A program made the translations under genes and the position numbers. From Okapia johnstoni (Eukaryota > Chordata > Mammalia > Artiodactyla > Giraffidae): 64,000 nucleotides of DNA. Shown in pieces: positions 1 to 9,348 of this stretch; position 1 is the stretch's first letter; each line of letters begins with the position of its first letter. The notes below the pieces were generated by a model, which was not told the origin of the DNA, ran no database searches, and was given only the letters and a program-made list of their open reading frames with translations. Location: assembly GCA_024291935.2 (NCBI GenBank), contig CM044316.1, positions 7,370,501 through 7,434,500 on the forward strand. Reading direction: 5' to 3'.

Positions 1-477
1 GGGTCTCAAAGTGAAGGCTTTTGGGAGAGCAAGGTGCATTATGGCCTGGAATTATCTCCTGACTTTTGACACCCAAGGAGCCTTTCTGCACAAGTGTTGT
101 GTCTCCCTTGTCCCACAAAGGGGGGATTGGAGATCCTTTAATCCTTTACTCAAACAGGGTTTTCCCTCTTTTAGTTCTTGCCATGATTATTACCTTGACT
201 ATTGCCATGACTATTACCTTAAGGTCTTTACAAGAGGCAAAGACTGGTTATTTACTCTGTGTCTGTTGTCACTTCCATTTTGGAGGGTAAACAGGAGGCT
301 GATTGTAAGTGCCTTGACTGGAGCCCACCTGTCTCTTGTCTCAGGGAATGCAAATATGAGGCTGGTTTTAAGTATCCAGTCTGAAGCCCATTTGTTCGAG
401 CCCCATGAATTGCAAACAGGAGGCCAGTTGTAAATCACACTTGGAGCTCATCTATTTCCTGCCTCAGCTTTTCTTGT
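1..477. repeat. Unclassified sequence with about 60-bp tandem units, possibly LTR-derived
   Basis: From about 290 to 475 three imperfect units of about 60 bp follow one another. Each has an AAACAGGAGGC- or AAATATGAGGC-like start, a TTGTAAG or TTTTAAG core and a GGAGCCCA- or GAAGCCCA-like part followed by a CTG(T/C)CTC-like end. Such short tandem units are common in LTR U3 regions, but I could not assign a family. The 140-residue frame across it shows no domain. Confidence 0.4.
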
Positions 478-678
478 AGTGGAGCATGAGCTCTAGGGGC
501 AGGGCTTCAGTAATTGTGGCATGTAGTCACAGTAGGCTCCCGGGCTCTGGGGCACAGGGTCAGTAGTTGGGGCACATGGACTTAGTTGCTCCTTGGCATG
601 TGGGATTTTTCCCAGGTCAAGGATTGAACCATGTCTCCTGTATTGGCAGGCAGATTCTTCAGCCACCAGGGAAACCCT
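478..678 (-). repeat. CHR-type tRNA-Glu SINE
   Basis: Read on the minus strand it starts with the CCCTGGTGGCTGAAGAATCT-like tRNA head and B-box-like TTCAATCC, then the GGGCACATGG/CTCCCGGGCTC body seen in other copies here. It is diverged and lacks a clear tail. Confidence 0.7.
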
Positions 679-851
679 GTTGAATTATTTCTTTATGATA
701 ACTTTCCTGAAGTGGAGTTACAGGGTCAAGGAAAAGAACATTTTTACAGCTCTTGATGAAGCCAGTCGTTTCCAAAGGTTATAATATAAATTTATATACC
801 ACCAATTCATAAAACTTTGTGCTAATTTTTAGGGTGTTACAGGTCCCTATG

Positions 852-1056
852 TAGTGCTGTGATAAAGAGCCCATCTGCCAATTCAGGAGAGAGATGTGGG
901 TTCAATCCCTGGGTCAGGAAGATTCCCGTGGAGAAGGCCCTGGCAACCCACTCCAGTATTCTTGCCTGGAGAATCCCATGGACAGAGGTGCCTGACGGGC
1001 TGCAATCCATATGGTTGCACTCTCAGAAGTGATGGAAGTAACTTAGCATGCATGCG
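852..1056 (+). repeat. Bov-tA SINE with exact 12-bp target duplication
   Basis: The element has a tRNA-like head, an AACCCACTCCAGTATTCTTG body and a CATGGACAGAGG segment. It is flanked by perfect copies of CAGGTCCCTATG at 840-851 and 1057-1068. The tail is atypical (AACTTAGCATGCATGCG). Confidence 0.92.
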
Positions 1057-1410
1057 CAGGTCCCTATGGAGCTGGTGGAATTTGCATTACTTTTTTTCTG
1101 CAGAACGCTCCCTTGTTTGCTTGCATTGGACTTATGAGCCCCTTTGGAGGATTGTTATGGGTGAGCTTTGTTTAAATAGCTTTGGGGATTGGAGGTTGCA
1201 GGAAGGGAGATCTTGAAATTCAGAAGAGGATGCTTACCTTGGGGGACGGGGTAGATTTTGGTGCTAGAAGTTTCTAAGATCAAGCCAAAATCTGCTTCCT
1301 TAAAATTTCTTCATGGAGGTCCTTGCTTTCATCTCAAAACCACAAAGAATGTTCTCACTGCTTTAAGAGCTTAGTGTTTTCAAGGCCCCTTCGCGCTAAT
1401 GTGTGAATCA

Positions 1411-1485
1411 GTGGTGGTTTAGTTGCTAAATCATGTCAGACTCTTGTGATCCCATGGACTGTGTAGCCTACCAGTCTCTTCTGTC
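1411..1485 (-). repeat. Bov-tA 3' fragment
   Basis: The GTTGCTAAATCATGTCAGAC and CCCATGGACTG stretches match the reverse complement of the Bov-tA 3' part. The copy is truncated. Confidence 0.65.
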
Positions 1486-1555
1486 TGTGTGAATATGTAT
1501 TACATGCTTTTTTAGATCGCCAGATAATATTCTGTTGTATGGGTAAGTTCTATTT

Positions 1556-2375
1556 TTTTTTAATAGACTCATTAGAAGAATTGAAGCATAGTTGATTTAC
1601 AGTGTTGTGTTAGTTTCTGGTGTATAGCAAAGTGGTTCAATTATACATTGTCAACTACAAATTGGCACTTACCATCTGCCTCTACAAGGATTAAACCACA
1701 TGGTGCTGTCGCTGCTGATTTTCAACACTCTCCCAAAGGAGTTCAGGGTGGAGAGCAGAAATGAAGCACGCTGTGCTCAGGTGGAAAAACCTGGCAGAAC
1801 AGGTCTTCAGATAGTTATTTTCAGGAGGTGATTTTATGAGCCCAATTCTTGCATCTCCTCCTGCCAAAAAGGCACTGAAATCCCTCATGGTGATGATTGT
1901 TCCTCGTGTCTGGCAAAAAGCTTCAGGAGACTAACAGAAACCTTCTGGAAAAATATGTGCTTGATTGCATGTATTCCCCTTCATCAAAGTCATATATATA
2001 CTGACCTTCCCTGCCTCCCCCGCCTCTTTGGAGCAGTTTCTTAGAGCTCTCTGAGGTGTGCTGTCTCCCAGGCTACAGTCCTCATTTTGCCCCAAGTAAA
2101 ATTTAACTCACAACTTTCATGTTGTGCATTTTTTAAAAGTAGACAACATGTATGTTTATATATCTGTTCTTTTTTCAGGTTCTTTTCCATTATACGTTAT
2201 TACAATATATTGATCATAGTTCCCTGTGCTGTACAGCAGGTCCTAGTTTATTTTATATATAGTAGTGTGTGTATGTTAATCCTAATCTCCTAGTTTATCC
2301 CTTCCTCCCTTTTTTCTTTAGTAACCATAAGTTTGCTTTCTAGGTCTGTGAGTTTATTTCCAACAGTTTATTTTT
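1556..2375 (-). repeat. L1 3' UTR fragment split by the solo LTR
   Basis: Segments 1556-1644 and 2150-2375 match the antisense ruminant L1 3' end (AGTGTTGTGTTAGTTTCTGG, TTCCCTGTGCTGTACAGCAG). The gap between them is exactly the LTR plus its duplication. Confidence 0.75.
1649..2145 (+). mobile_element. Solo LTR of a class I type endogenous retrovirus
   Basis: The 497-bp block begins TGTC and ends GACA and is flanked by the 4-bp duplication ACAT (1645-1648 and 2146-2149). It splits a minus-strand L1 fragment that reads through when the block is removed. Near the 3' end it has the ruminant-ERV R/U5-like stretch (GAGCAGTTTCTTAGAGCTCT, then CCCCAAGTAAAATTTAACTC, a degenerate poly(A) signal). No internal viral genes are present. 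Class assignment rests on the 4-bp duplication and recalled similarity. Confidence 0.8.
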
Positions 2376-4058
2376 AAATAAAAAAAGAATTACTTTAAAG
2401 AAAAACTTGAGTAAAATAATAGTATAGGGGTTTATAGATATATGATGAAGATAATGTGCATAGACCATTAGATCTTTACATGGTTCCCACTCATTGTTTC
2501 TTCAGATAGATCTCTGCTCAACTATCACCTTTGTTGTTGTTCAGTCGCTAAATCATATCTGACTTTTCCCTCCAATTCTTTAGCCTCCTACGGTGCTCCC
2601 CCACTCCATTACACTCAGCACTACCAGAAACCATATTGTATTGTTTATCATCTCCTCACCAGAATGTGAATTCTGTGAGATCAGAGGCTTGGTCAACCAC
2701 ACTATTTCCAGAACCTAGAACAGTATTTGGCATTGGGTAGGAATTTGATAAATTATTTTAATGTAACGAATGAGTGAACACATGGAAAATAAAAATGCTC
2801 AAACCTTTGTCTTAGCAATTCTTTGGGAAATGTTTATACACATGAACAAAGAGGCAAAGACCAGGATACTGGCCATTATGTCAAAAGGCAAACCGGTTGT
2901 ACACTGAGGTGATTTTCATGGTTCATACATAAACATTGTTTTTTCTGTTGCCACTTTTTAATGTGGTAAAATATGCAATTTTATAAATTTTACAATTTTA
3001 TTTTATAATTTTATACATTAAAATTTATAAAGTTTATAAAATTTTGTACAATTTTATAAATATACAATAAGATATACAATTTTAGTCATTTTTAAGACTA
3101 TAGCTCAGTAACCTTAAGAACATTCACATAATTGTGCAATCGTTACAACTAGCCATCCAAAACTTTTTCATCTTACCATACTAAAACTCTGTACCCATTA
3201 AACAATAACTCTCTAGCCCTCACCCCAAATCCTGGTAACCACCATTCTTTCTTTGTCTCTATCATACATGCACATTTAAATTTTTAATTGTATGTATGGA
3301 CTAAAAATTGAGATATAATTGACATACAACATTATGTAAGTTTAAGGCATACCATGGGTTGTTTTGAACCATTTATATATCGCAATACAATTTCCACCAC
3401 AGCATTAGCTAACACTTCTATCACGTCACATAATTATGATTTCTTTTTTGTGGTGAGAACCCTTAAGAGTCAGTCTCTTAGCAACTTGGAAGTTTATACT
3501 ACAGCATTGTTGACTATAACCCTATACTGTGCATTACACCTCCTTAACTTATTCATCATCCAGTTTGCAGTTTGTACCTTTAAAACATCTCCCCAATTCC
3601 CCTATCTCCCAGGCTCTGATAACCACCTCTCTACTCTGTTTCTACAAGTTCAGCTTTTAAAGGTTTCATGTACAAGTGATTTTATACAGGATTAGTTTTT
3701 GTCTGGCTTATCTCACCTAGCATAATGCCTTCAGGTTCCATCCATGTTGCTGCAAGCGGCAGGATTTCCTCCTTTCTCATAGTTGAAACATATTTTTATG
3801 CTTATCTCCTAATTATGGCAGGTAATACTGACTTTGCACTTATCATAATAGGTAACTGCTCCCTTTAAAACATAACTGTGTTATATATAATTCACATGCT
3901 ATCAATTTACCCTTTGAAACTACAGGGTCCAATGGTCTTTGGTGTGTCTAAAGAGTTGTGCAACCACATACCAAAGGAGTTGGAATCACCAAAGGAGTTT
4001 TAAAAATCTTTATTAAGGTAGTTTTATTCCCTGCAAGGCAAACAAGTCGTTTTTTTAA
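2376..4058. other. AT-rich intergenic DNA, old interspersed repeats, no gene
   Basis: It contains a short Bov-A/BovB tail match (about 2530-2565), an extremely AT-rich tract with repeated TTTATAAA-like words (about 2975-3085), and sequence of the GAGATATAATTGACATACAA type (from 3308), which recurs through mammalian genomes as old L1-like 3' ends. No exon-like frame was found. Confidence 0.6.
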
Positions 4059-4069
4059 AAAACAACTTT

Positions 4070-4285
4070 GTTGTTGTTGTTGTTTAGTTGCTAAGTCATG
4101 TCCGACTCTTTTGTGAAACCACAGACATAGCCCGCCAGGCTCCTCTGTCCATGGGATTTCCCTGGCAAGAATACTGGAGTGGGTTGCCATTTCCTCCTCC
4201 AGGGGATCTTTCCGACCCCGGGATTGAGCTCACATCTCCTGCATTGGCAGGCAGATGCTTTACCACTGAATAACCAGGGAAGCCC
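4070..4285 (-). repeat. Bov-tA SINE with 11-bp target duplication
   Basis: A full antisense Bov-tA is flanked by AAAACAACTTT at 4059-4069 and 4286-4296. Its GTT repeat (the complement of the SINE tail) starts immediately after the left duplication. Confidence 0.92.
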
Positions 4286-4654
4286 AAAACAACTTTATTG
4301 AGATATAATTCACATGCCATCCAATGCACCCATTTAAATTGTTCAATTCATTGTCTTTTGGTATATCACATTATTAGCTTTTAAAAATTGTGGTAAAATA
4401 TATGTGACAGAAAGCTTGCCATTTTAACCATCTTAAGGTGTGCAATTCACAATGGGCAACCAACTTCACTATCTATTTCCAAAACTTTTTGTCCCCCCAA
4501 ATAGAAGCTCTGTAATCATTTTGCAATAGCTCCCCAATCTCCTCACCTCCAGCTTTCTTGTTATCTCTAATCTACTTTGTGTCTCTATGAGTTTGCCTAT
4601 GTGGAGTAGGCAAACCTATAAATGGACTCATATAACATTTGTCTGTTTATTTTT

Positions 4655-4836
4655 TTAAACTTTTATTTATTTATTTGGCTGCACTGGGTCTTAGTTGTGG
4701 AATAGAGGATCTTTAGTTGCACCGCTTAACTCTTAGTTGCAGCATGTGGAATCTAGTTCCCTGACCAGGGATTGAACCTGGGTCCCCTGCATTGGGAGCA
4801 CCAAGTCTTAAACACTGGACCACCAGGGAAGTCCCA
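4655..4836 (-). repeat. CHR-type tRNA-Glu SINE
   Basis: Antisense copy: TTGGCTGCACTGGGTCTTAG at the tail side and GACCACCAGGGAAGTCCC at the head side. Confidence 0.8.
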
Positions 4837-4879
4837 GTACTTGTCCTTTTGTGTCTGGCTTATTTCATTGAATGTAACA

Positions 4880-5640
4880 CTTTCAAATTTTAGCCGTGTT
4901 GTAGACGCACTCAAGGTATTTTAACAGAGAGAATTTATTGTGAGCATTGACCAAACAGGTAGTGGGGGACCAGAAAGGAAAGAAAGCATTTCTAGGGTTA
5001 AACCAGAGATAGTTCAGGTAGGGATCAGGTGATATGCCCAGGCCTGGGAAGCAAAGGGAGGAGTTGAGGTTAACAGATCCTAGAAACACAGAGGATGGAG
5101 AAGAGTGTACCCGTAAATCTGGTCCTCATACCTCTGTGGAGGGGTTGCTGACCAGCTGGGGCTTGTGTATTTAGGGGGAGGCATGATGATGCTAGTTCTA
5201 CATATGGGTCAAAGCAATTGAAAACCGGAAAGATCTGATACAGCTGGACAACAACAGGAAAATTCAAATCACATATCCCTCCTCCTCCTTCCTGTCTCTC
5301 TCTTATGTCTCGTATGGTCAGAATGTAACAGGAAGCCAATTGGGCATAAGGAGCTCACCTTGGGTGAGTTGTGGGCATGGGTGTAGACTGTGGGCAAGGA
5401 GGTTAAGTTAATTGGCCAGCATGAGGGTGACCTCATTTCCTATAATTGATAATCTGCAATGACGACTTCATAAACAGCTGAAATGTTTTATTCCCCAAAT
5501 AACCCAACCAATTAAAATGAAAGCAGACCAGTTTGTATCCCAAGTTCTGAAAGTTAGACATCCCATTGCTTTTCTTGTGCCTTGTGCTGAACTGGAGGCC
5601 TTTAAAATGGCTTAGGTGACCAATTCCTTGTGCTTCCCTT
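4880..5640. other. Non-repetitive-looking stretch, no gene recognised
   Basis: Short open frames (68-91 codons) are present on the minus strand but show no domain, no splice-supported neighbour and no family resemblance. It may include old LTR material. Confidence 0.4.
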
Positions 5641-5647
5641 GCTAGTG

Positions 5648-5812
5648 TATGTTGTTGTTTAGTAGCTAAATTGTGTCTGATTCTTTGCCACCCCATGGAC
5701 TGCAGCATGCCAGGCTTCCCTGTCCTCCACTATCTCCTGCAATTTGCCAGGAGATAAAGTTCATGTCTATTGAGTCAGTGATGCTATCTAAACATCTCGT
5801 CGTCTGCTAGTG
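5648..5812 (-). repeat. BovB 3' end fragment
   Basis: It matches the antisense BovB 3' terminus (GCAGCATGCCAGGCTTCCCT, TCATGTCTATTGAGTCAGTG). It is 5' truncated, the usual state of RTE insertions. Confidence 0.75.
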
Positions 5813-5954
5813 TACACACTTTTTAAAAATTAAAAACATTATTAAATAAATTTCCAGTTTATTGAGATATAATTGACATATAACATTGTGTAAGTTTAAG
5901 GTATACGATGTGATGATATATTGCATATATTGAAAAATGATTAAGTGGATAAAC

Positions 5955-6327
5955 TTTAAAAGAAATTTATTTGACTGCATCAGGTCTTAGCTGTGGCATG
6001 TGGGATCTGGTTCCCTGACTGAACACAGGCCCCTGCATTGAAAGGTAGATTCCTTATTTTATTGTTCTCATAGATTTGGGAAAAAAAGTATTTATTTTTA
6101 ATTGAAGGATAATTGCTTTACAATATTAGTTTCATTTCTGCCATATACCAACATGAATTAGCTGCAGGCATTCATATGTCCCCCCATCTTGAACCTCCCT
6201 ATATAGCATATTTCCATTGGCTATCTGTTTTACATATGATAGTGTATATGCTTCCATGCTACTCGCTCCATTCATCTTACCCTCTTGGGAAGGAGGATTC
6301 TTAACCACTGAACTGTCAGGGAAGTCC
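5955..6327 (-). repeat. CHR-type SINE split by an L1 fragment
   Basis: The SINE is in two pieces, 5955-6056 and 6291-6327. Between them lies an antisense L1 3' end (6057-6290). AGGTAGATTCCTTA at the left break and AGGAGGATTCTTA at the right look like a diverged target duplication, so the L1 is the younger layer. Confidence 0.7.
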
Positions 6328-6734
6328 CCAGAAAGTGTGATTGATTAGTCATGTCTGCCATGGGCACCAATATAGAGAGAGGTGGCACACTTGCTAAATA
6401 TCTGTGATCCTATAATGAGTTGATCTCCAAGATCCCTTAGGGTTCTGAAAAGCTACAGTTCTGTGTCTGGATACTTCCTTGGAAACATTCTGGAGCTGGA
6501 CGTGTCATGTAAAATATAGCCACATGGCATGCAAGTATGGCCTGTAACTACCATTCCCAGCACATCTGCTTATATGAAAGGAATGAGGCTCATTATTCTC
6601 TGTGCATGATAGACATACTGGGAGGCAACTGGCCATCAGGGAAAAGAAATCGAATACACAGTGCCTATCTCATCAGCCTCACTAATTAAGTACAGAGCAA
6701 AGATTCCAATATATTCTTTTATTTTATTATTCAA

Positions 6735-7010
6735 AAACACACATCTACCCCAATGTCCATTACAGCACTATTTACAGAAGTCAGAACAGGGAAGCAACCT
6801 AGATGTCCATCAACAGATGAATGGATAAAGAAGCTTTGGTACATATACAGAGTATTATTCAACCATAAAAGGAGTGAATATGAGTCAATTGCAGTGAAGT
6901 GGATGAACCTAGAGCCTAGTATAAGTGAAATAAGCCAGAAAGAGAAAAAATATCACATATTAGTGCATATATATGGAATCTAGAAAAATAGTACTGATGA
7001 ACCTATTTGC
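6735..7010 (+). repeat. L1 ORF2 C-terminal/3' fragment
   Basis: The translation reads RQPRCPSTDEWIKKLWYIY-like L1 ORF2 C-terminal protein with HILVHIYGI at the end. It is truncated on both sides and broken upstream. Confidence 0.75.
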
Positions 7011-7872
7011 AGGGTAGGAATGGAGACCCAACAGATTCTTAAAGTTTGACAACTATTTACTGAACATCCATTATGTTGAGCAAAAACTCGTTCCTCACCC
7101 TGGAGAAATTGTAATTTGTGTCTCATCCCAGGTGAGAGAGCAGAATCAACGAGAAAGAATATTAGGAACGGCTTTCTGGGATAAGTAGGGGTGGGAAATA
7201 GTGGAAAGTTGGTGAACAAGGGTGGGAGGGCACTCAAGCTTGGAGAAATGGTAAGAGCAAAGGCTTAGATGCAGGGATGAGTAAGACATTAGTCTTGTTG
7301 GAGCATGGTTGGGGAGGTGGGAGATGAGTCTCGATGATTGCTGATAGGAGTGGGATTGTACAGATGTGAGAAATCAGGGTGTGGAGTTGAGCCTTGATCT
7401 CTGTGTAATGAGGCACCATTGTGTCTTCTTGAGTGTTCTGGGGGAGATCAAGAATTGTAGATGATATGGAGGTCAGAGGAGGGGTGAGATGGGAGGGCAT
7501 AGAGGCAAGGAAGGAAACTGGTGCAAAGATACAGACATGAGAGGATGGAACTATAGAGTGGCAAGGAAAGGAAGAGAATGTTTCAAAGTCAAGCTGGGCT
7601 GGGTATGGCGACTGGTGACATATGAAGAATGCAGGAAGAGGGGTGTCATAGATGACTGCAGAGGTTTGAGGTTGACAATTCCAGGGAACACTTGGAGGAT
7701 GGACCAGGAAGAAATGATTCCTCTTTAGCCATGAGTTTTCAGTGATGGCACATATGACCACAGGTTATTATGGTGGAAAAGGACAGGGCTGTAGATAGGT
7801 AGAAAGGTGTCATAGACTTGGGAGCCTCTGATCCAGCTTCCAGCCCAGTGTCAGAATCCCATGGAGGTAAAC
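7011..7872. other. Purine-rich stretch, no gene recognised
   Basis: The plus strand is strongly purine-rich, which leaves a 175-codon frame open on the minus strand (7761-7234). That frame is Pro/Ser/Leu-rich, matches no family I know and has no splice partners, so I treat it as compositional. An old interspersed repeat is possible. Confidence 0.45.
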
Positions 7873-8094
7873 TTGCCCAGGTGGTGCTAGTGGTAAAGAA
7901 CCTGTCTGCCAAAGCAGGAGATGTAAGAGACTTGGGTTAAATCTCAAGGTTGGGAAGATCCCCTGGAGGAGGGCATGGCAACCCTCTTCAGTATTCTTGC
8001 CTGGAGAGTGCCATGGACAGAGGAGCCTGGTGGATTATAGTCCATGGGGTCAAAAAGAGTCAGATCAGACTGGGTGACTAAGCACACACTCACT
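7873..8094 (+). repeat. Bov-tA SINE
   Basis: Full-length plus-strand copy with a diverged tRNA head, then GAAGATCCCCTGGAGGAGGG and the TGACTAAGCACACAC tail form. Confidence 0.85.
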
Positions 8095-8364
8095 AATGGA
8101 AGACTTAGCAGGTAGTGGAAGTGCGGCTGGCCTGGAAGCCAGACCTTGACCCTGCCACTGGCTTACTGTGTGGTATTTGAGAAGTGATTTAGCCTCTCTA
8201 GTCCTCTATAACCTTGTCTGAAAAGTAACAGGGTAACACTAGGGGTTTTTCCATCGCTCCAATATGCTATGATTTAGAGTAGTTGGAAGTTGACTAGTGG
8301 GAAGTTGTTGTTTGACACAAAGAACTAAACCTAGTGCTCTGTGACAACCTGGATGTGTAGGATG

Positions 8365-8512
8365 GGGGTGAGGTGGGAGAGAGGTTCAAGAGGGAGGAGA
8401 TATATGTGTATTTATGGCTGATTCACATTGTTGTATGGAAGAAACAACACAACATAGTAAAGCAATTATCCTCCAATTAAAAACAAAAAAAATTTTTTTA
8501 AAAAAGAAAGTC
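8365..8512 (+). repeat. L1 3' tail
   Basis: It matches the L1 3' UTR end (GGCTGATTCACATTGTTGTA, GTAAAGCAATTATCCTCCAA) and ends in an A-rich tail. Confidence 0.7.
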
Positions 8513-8859
8513 GAAACTCTGAGAATGGGTAAATGGATGGATTGTCTCAGATGTCAGAGTTCAGAGCAGTGGATAGGGTGGCACTAGTTAGGAGGGAGGG
8601 ATTCAGAAAAGGAGGAAGCAGCTTCATTAATCAGAGAGAACCCATGAGGTGGATGGCGTCAAGGCACCACCTTGCTAGCCAAAGAAGAGGGGTCTTGGAG
8701 AGAGAACAACTCTTGCTTTACTGAATTTCCAGAGGTTGAGAGGAAATCTCTGGGAGATGGGAATGGATGTGATTGCCAGGAGGAGGAGGTTATAACTCTA
8801 TGTGAAATTCCAGAGCCAGTGAAGTTTTGATTGGGATGGGAGGTGGTGAATGGGCATGG

Positions 8860-9243
8860 TTTATTGGTGGAAGATCTTGAGTTTTATCCGGTTACATTTG
8901 TACGGGTATGATTCATGGTAGAAAGAAGAGGGCTTCACTGGAGCATAGGAATAGAGAGTGGGATAAGTGAATGCCTTTTTAGGTGTATTAATAGAGGTAG
9001 AGAATCTAGCCTGAGGGAGGTGATGTTAATGTTATCACCATGCCTTGTGCTCAGTTTTAGCTGGCTTGCCCTAAGAAGGACAGGGATAGATCGAAGGAGG
9101 ACCTTCATGAAGTGCGTGATGAAAGAAGAGCTGGACACCATTTAGCTTTGGGAAGAGAAGATTTTGGAGAAGTGGTGAGAGCTGCCTTTAAAGCTCTGTG
9201 GGGGCAGAGAGGGCACCTGAAAGAGAGCCCCCCCTTTCTACTT
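8860..9243 (-). other. CASP14: Candidate CASP14 3' UTR and poly(A) signal
   Basis: Downstream of the TAG the first canonical AATAAA on the minus strand is at 8865-8860, about 380 nt after the stop. The stretch between holds no recognisable repeat. The signal is seen directly, but its use is inferred and a more distal site is possible. Confidence 0.45.
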
Positions 9244-9348
9244 CTACTGCAGATAGAGTCGTTTCCGAAGAGTGCTTTGGATTTCAGGGTTCACTTTCCT
9301 TGTTTCCCCTTCTTGAACCATCTCTGCTTCTGCCATCCGCCGGGTCAC
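9244..9348 (-). CDS. CASP14: CASP14 last coding exon with stop
   Basis: This exon has 34 codons plus TAG (9246-9244), starting VTRRMAEAEMVQEG and ending STLRKRLYLQ, as in human. The acceptor AG is at 9350-9349. It is separated from the previous exon by a 943-nt intron that holds two Bov-tA SINEs. Confidence 0.96.
   Translation of the reverse strand: MTRRMAEAEMVQEGETRKVNPEIQSTLRKRLYLQ

Noticed and set aside
7234..7761. 175-codon minus-strand frame
   Set aside because: Pro/Ser-rich translation of a purine-rich plus strand, no family, no splice partners and no promoter or poly(A) context.
1..9000. Olfactory receptor gene expected near CASP14 in human
   Set aside because: No seven-transmembrane frame or receptor motifs (such as MAYDRY or PMLNPF) occur on either strand in this part.
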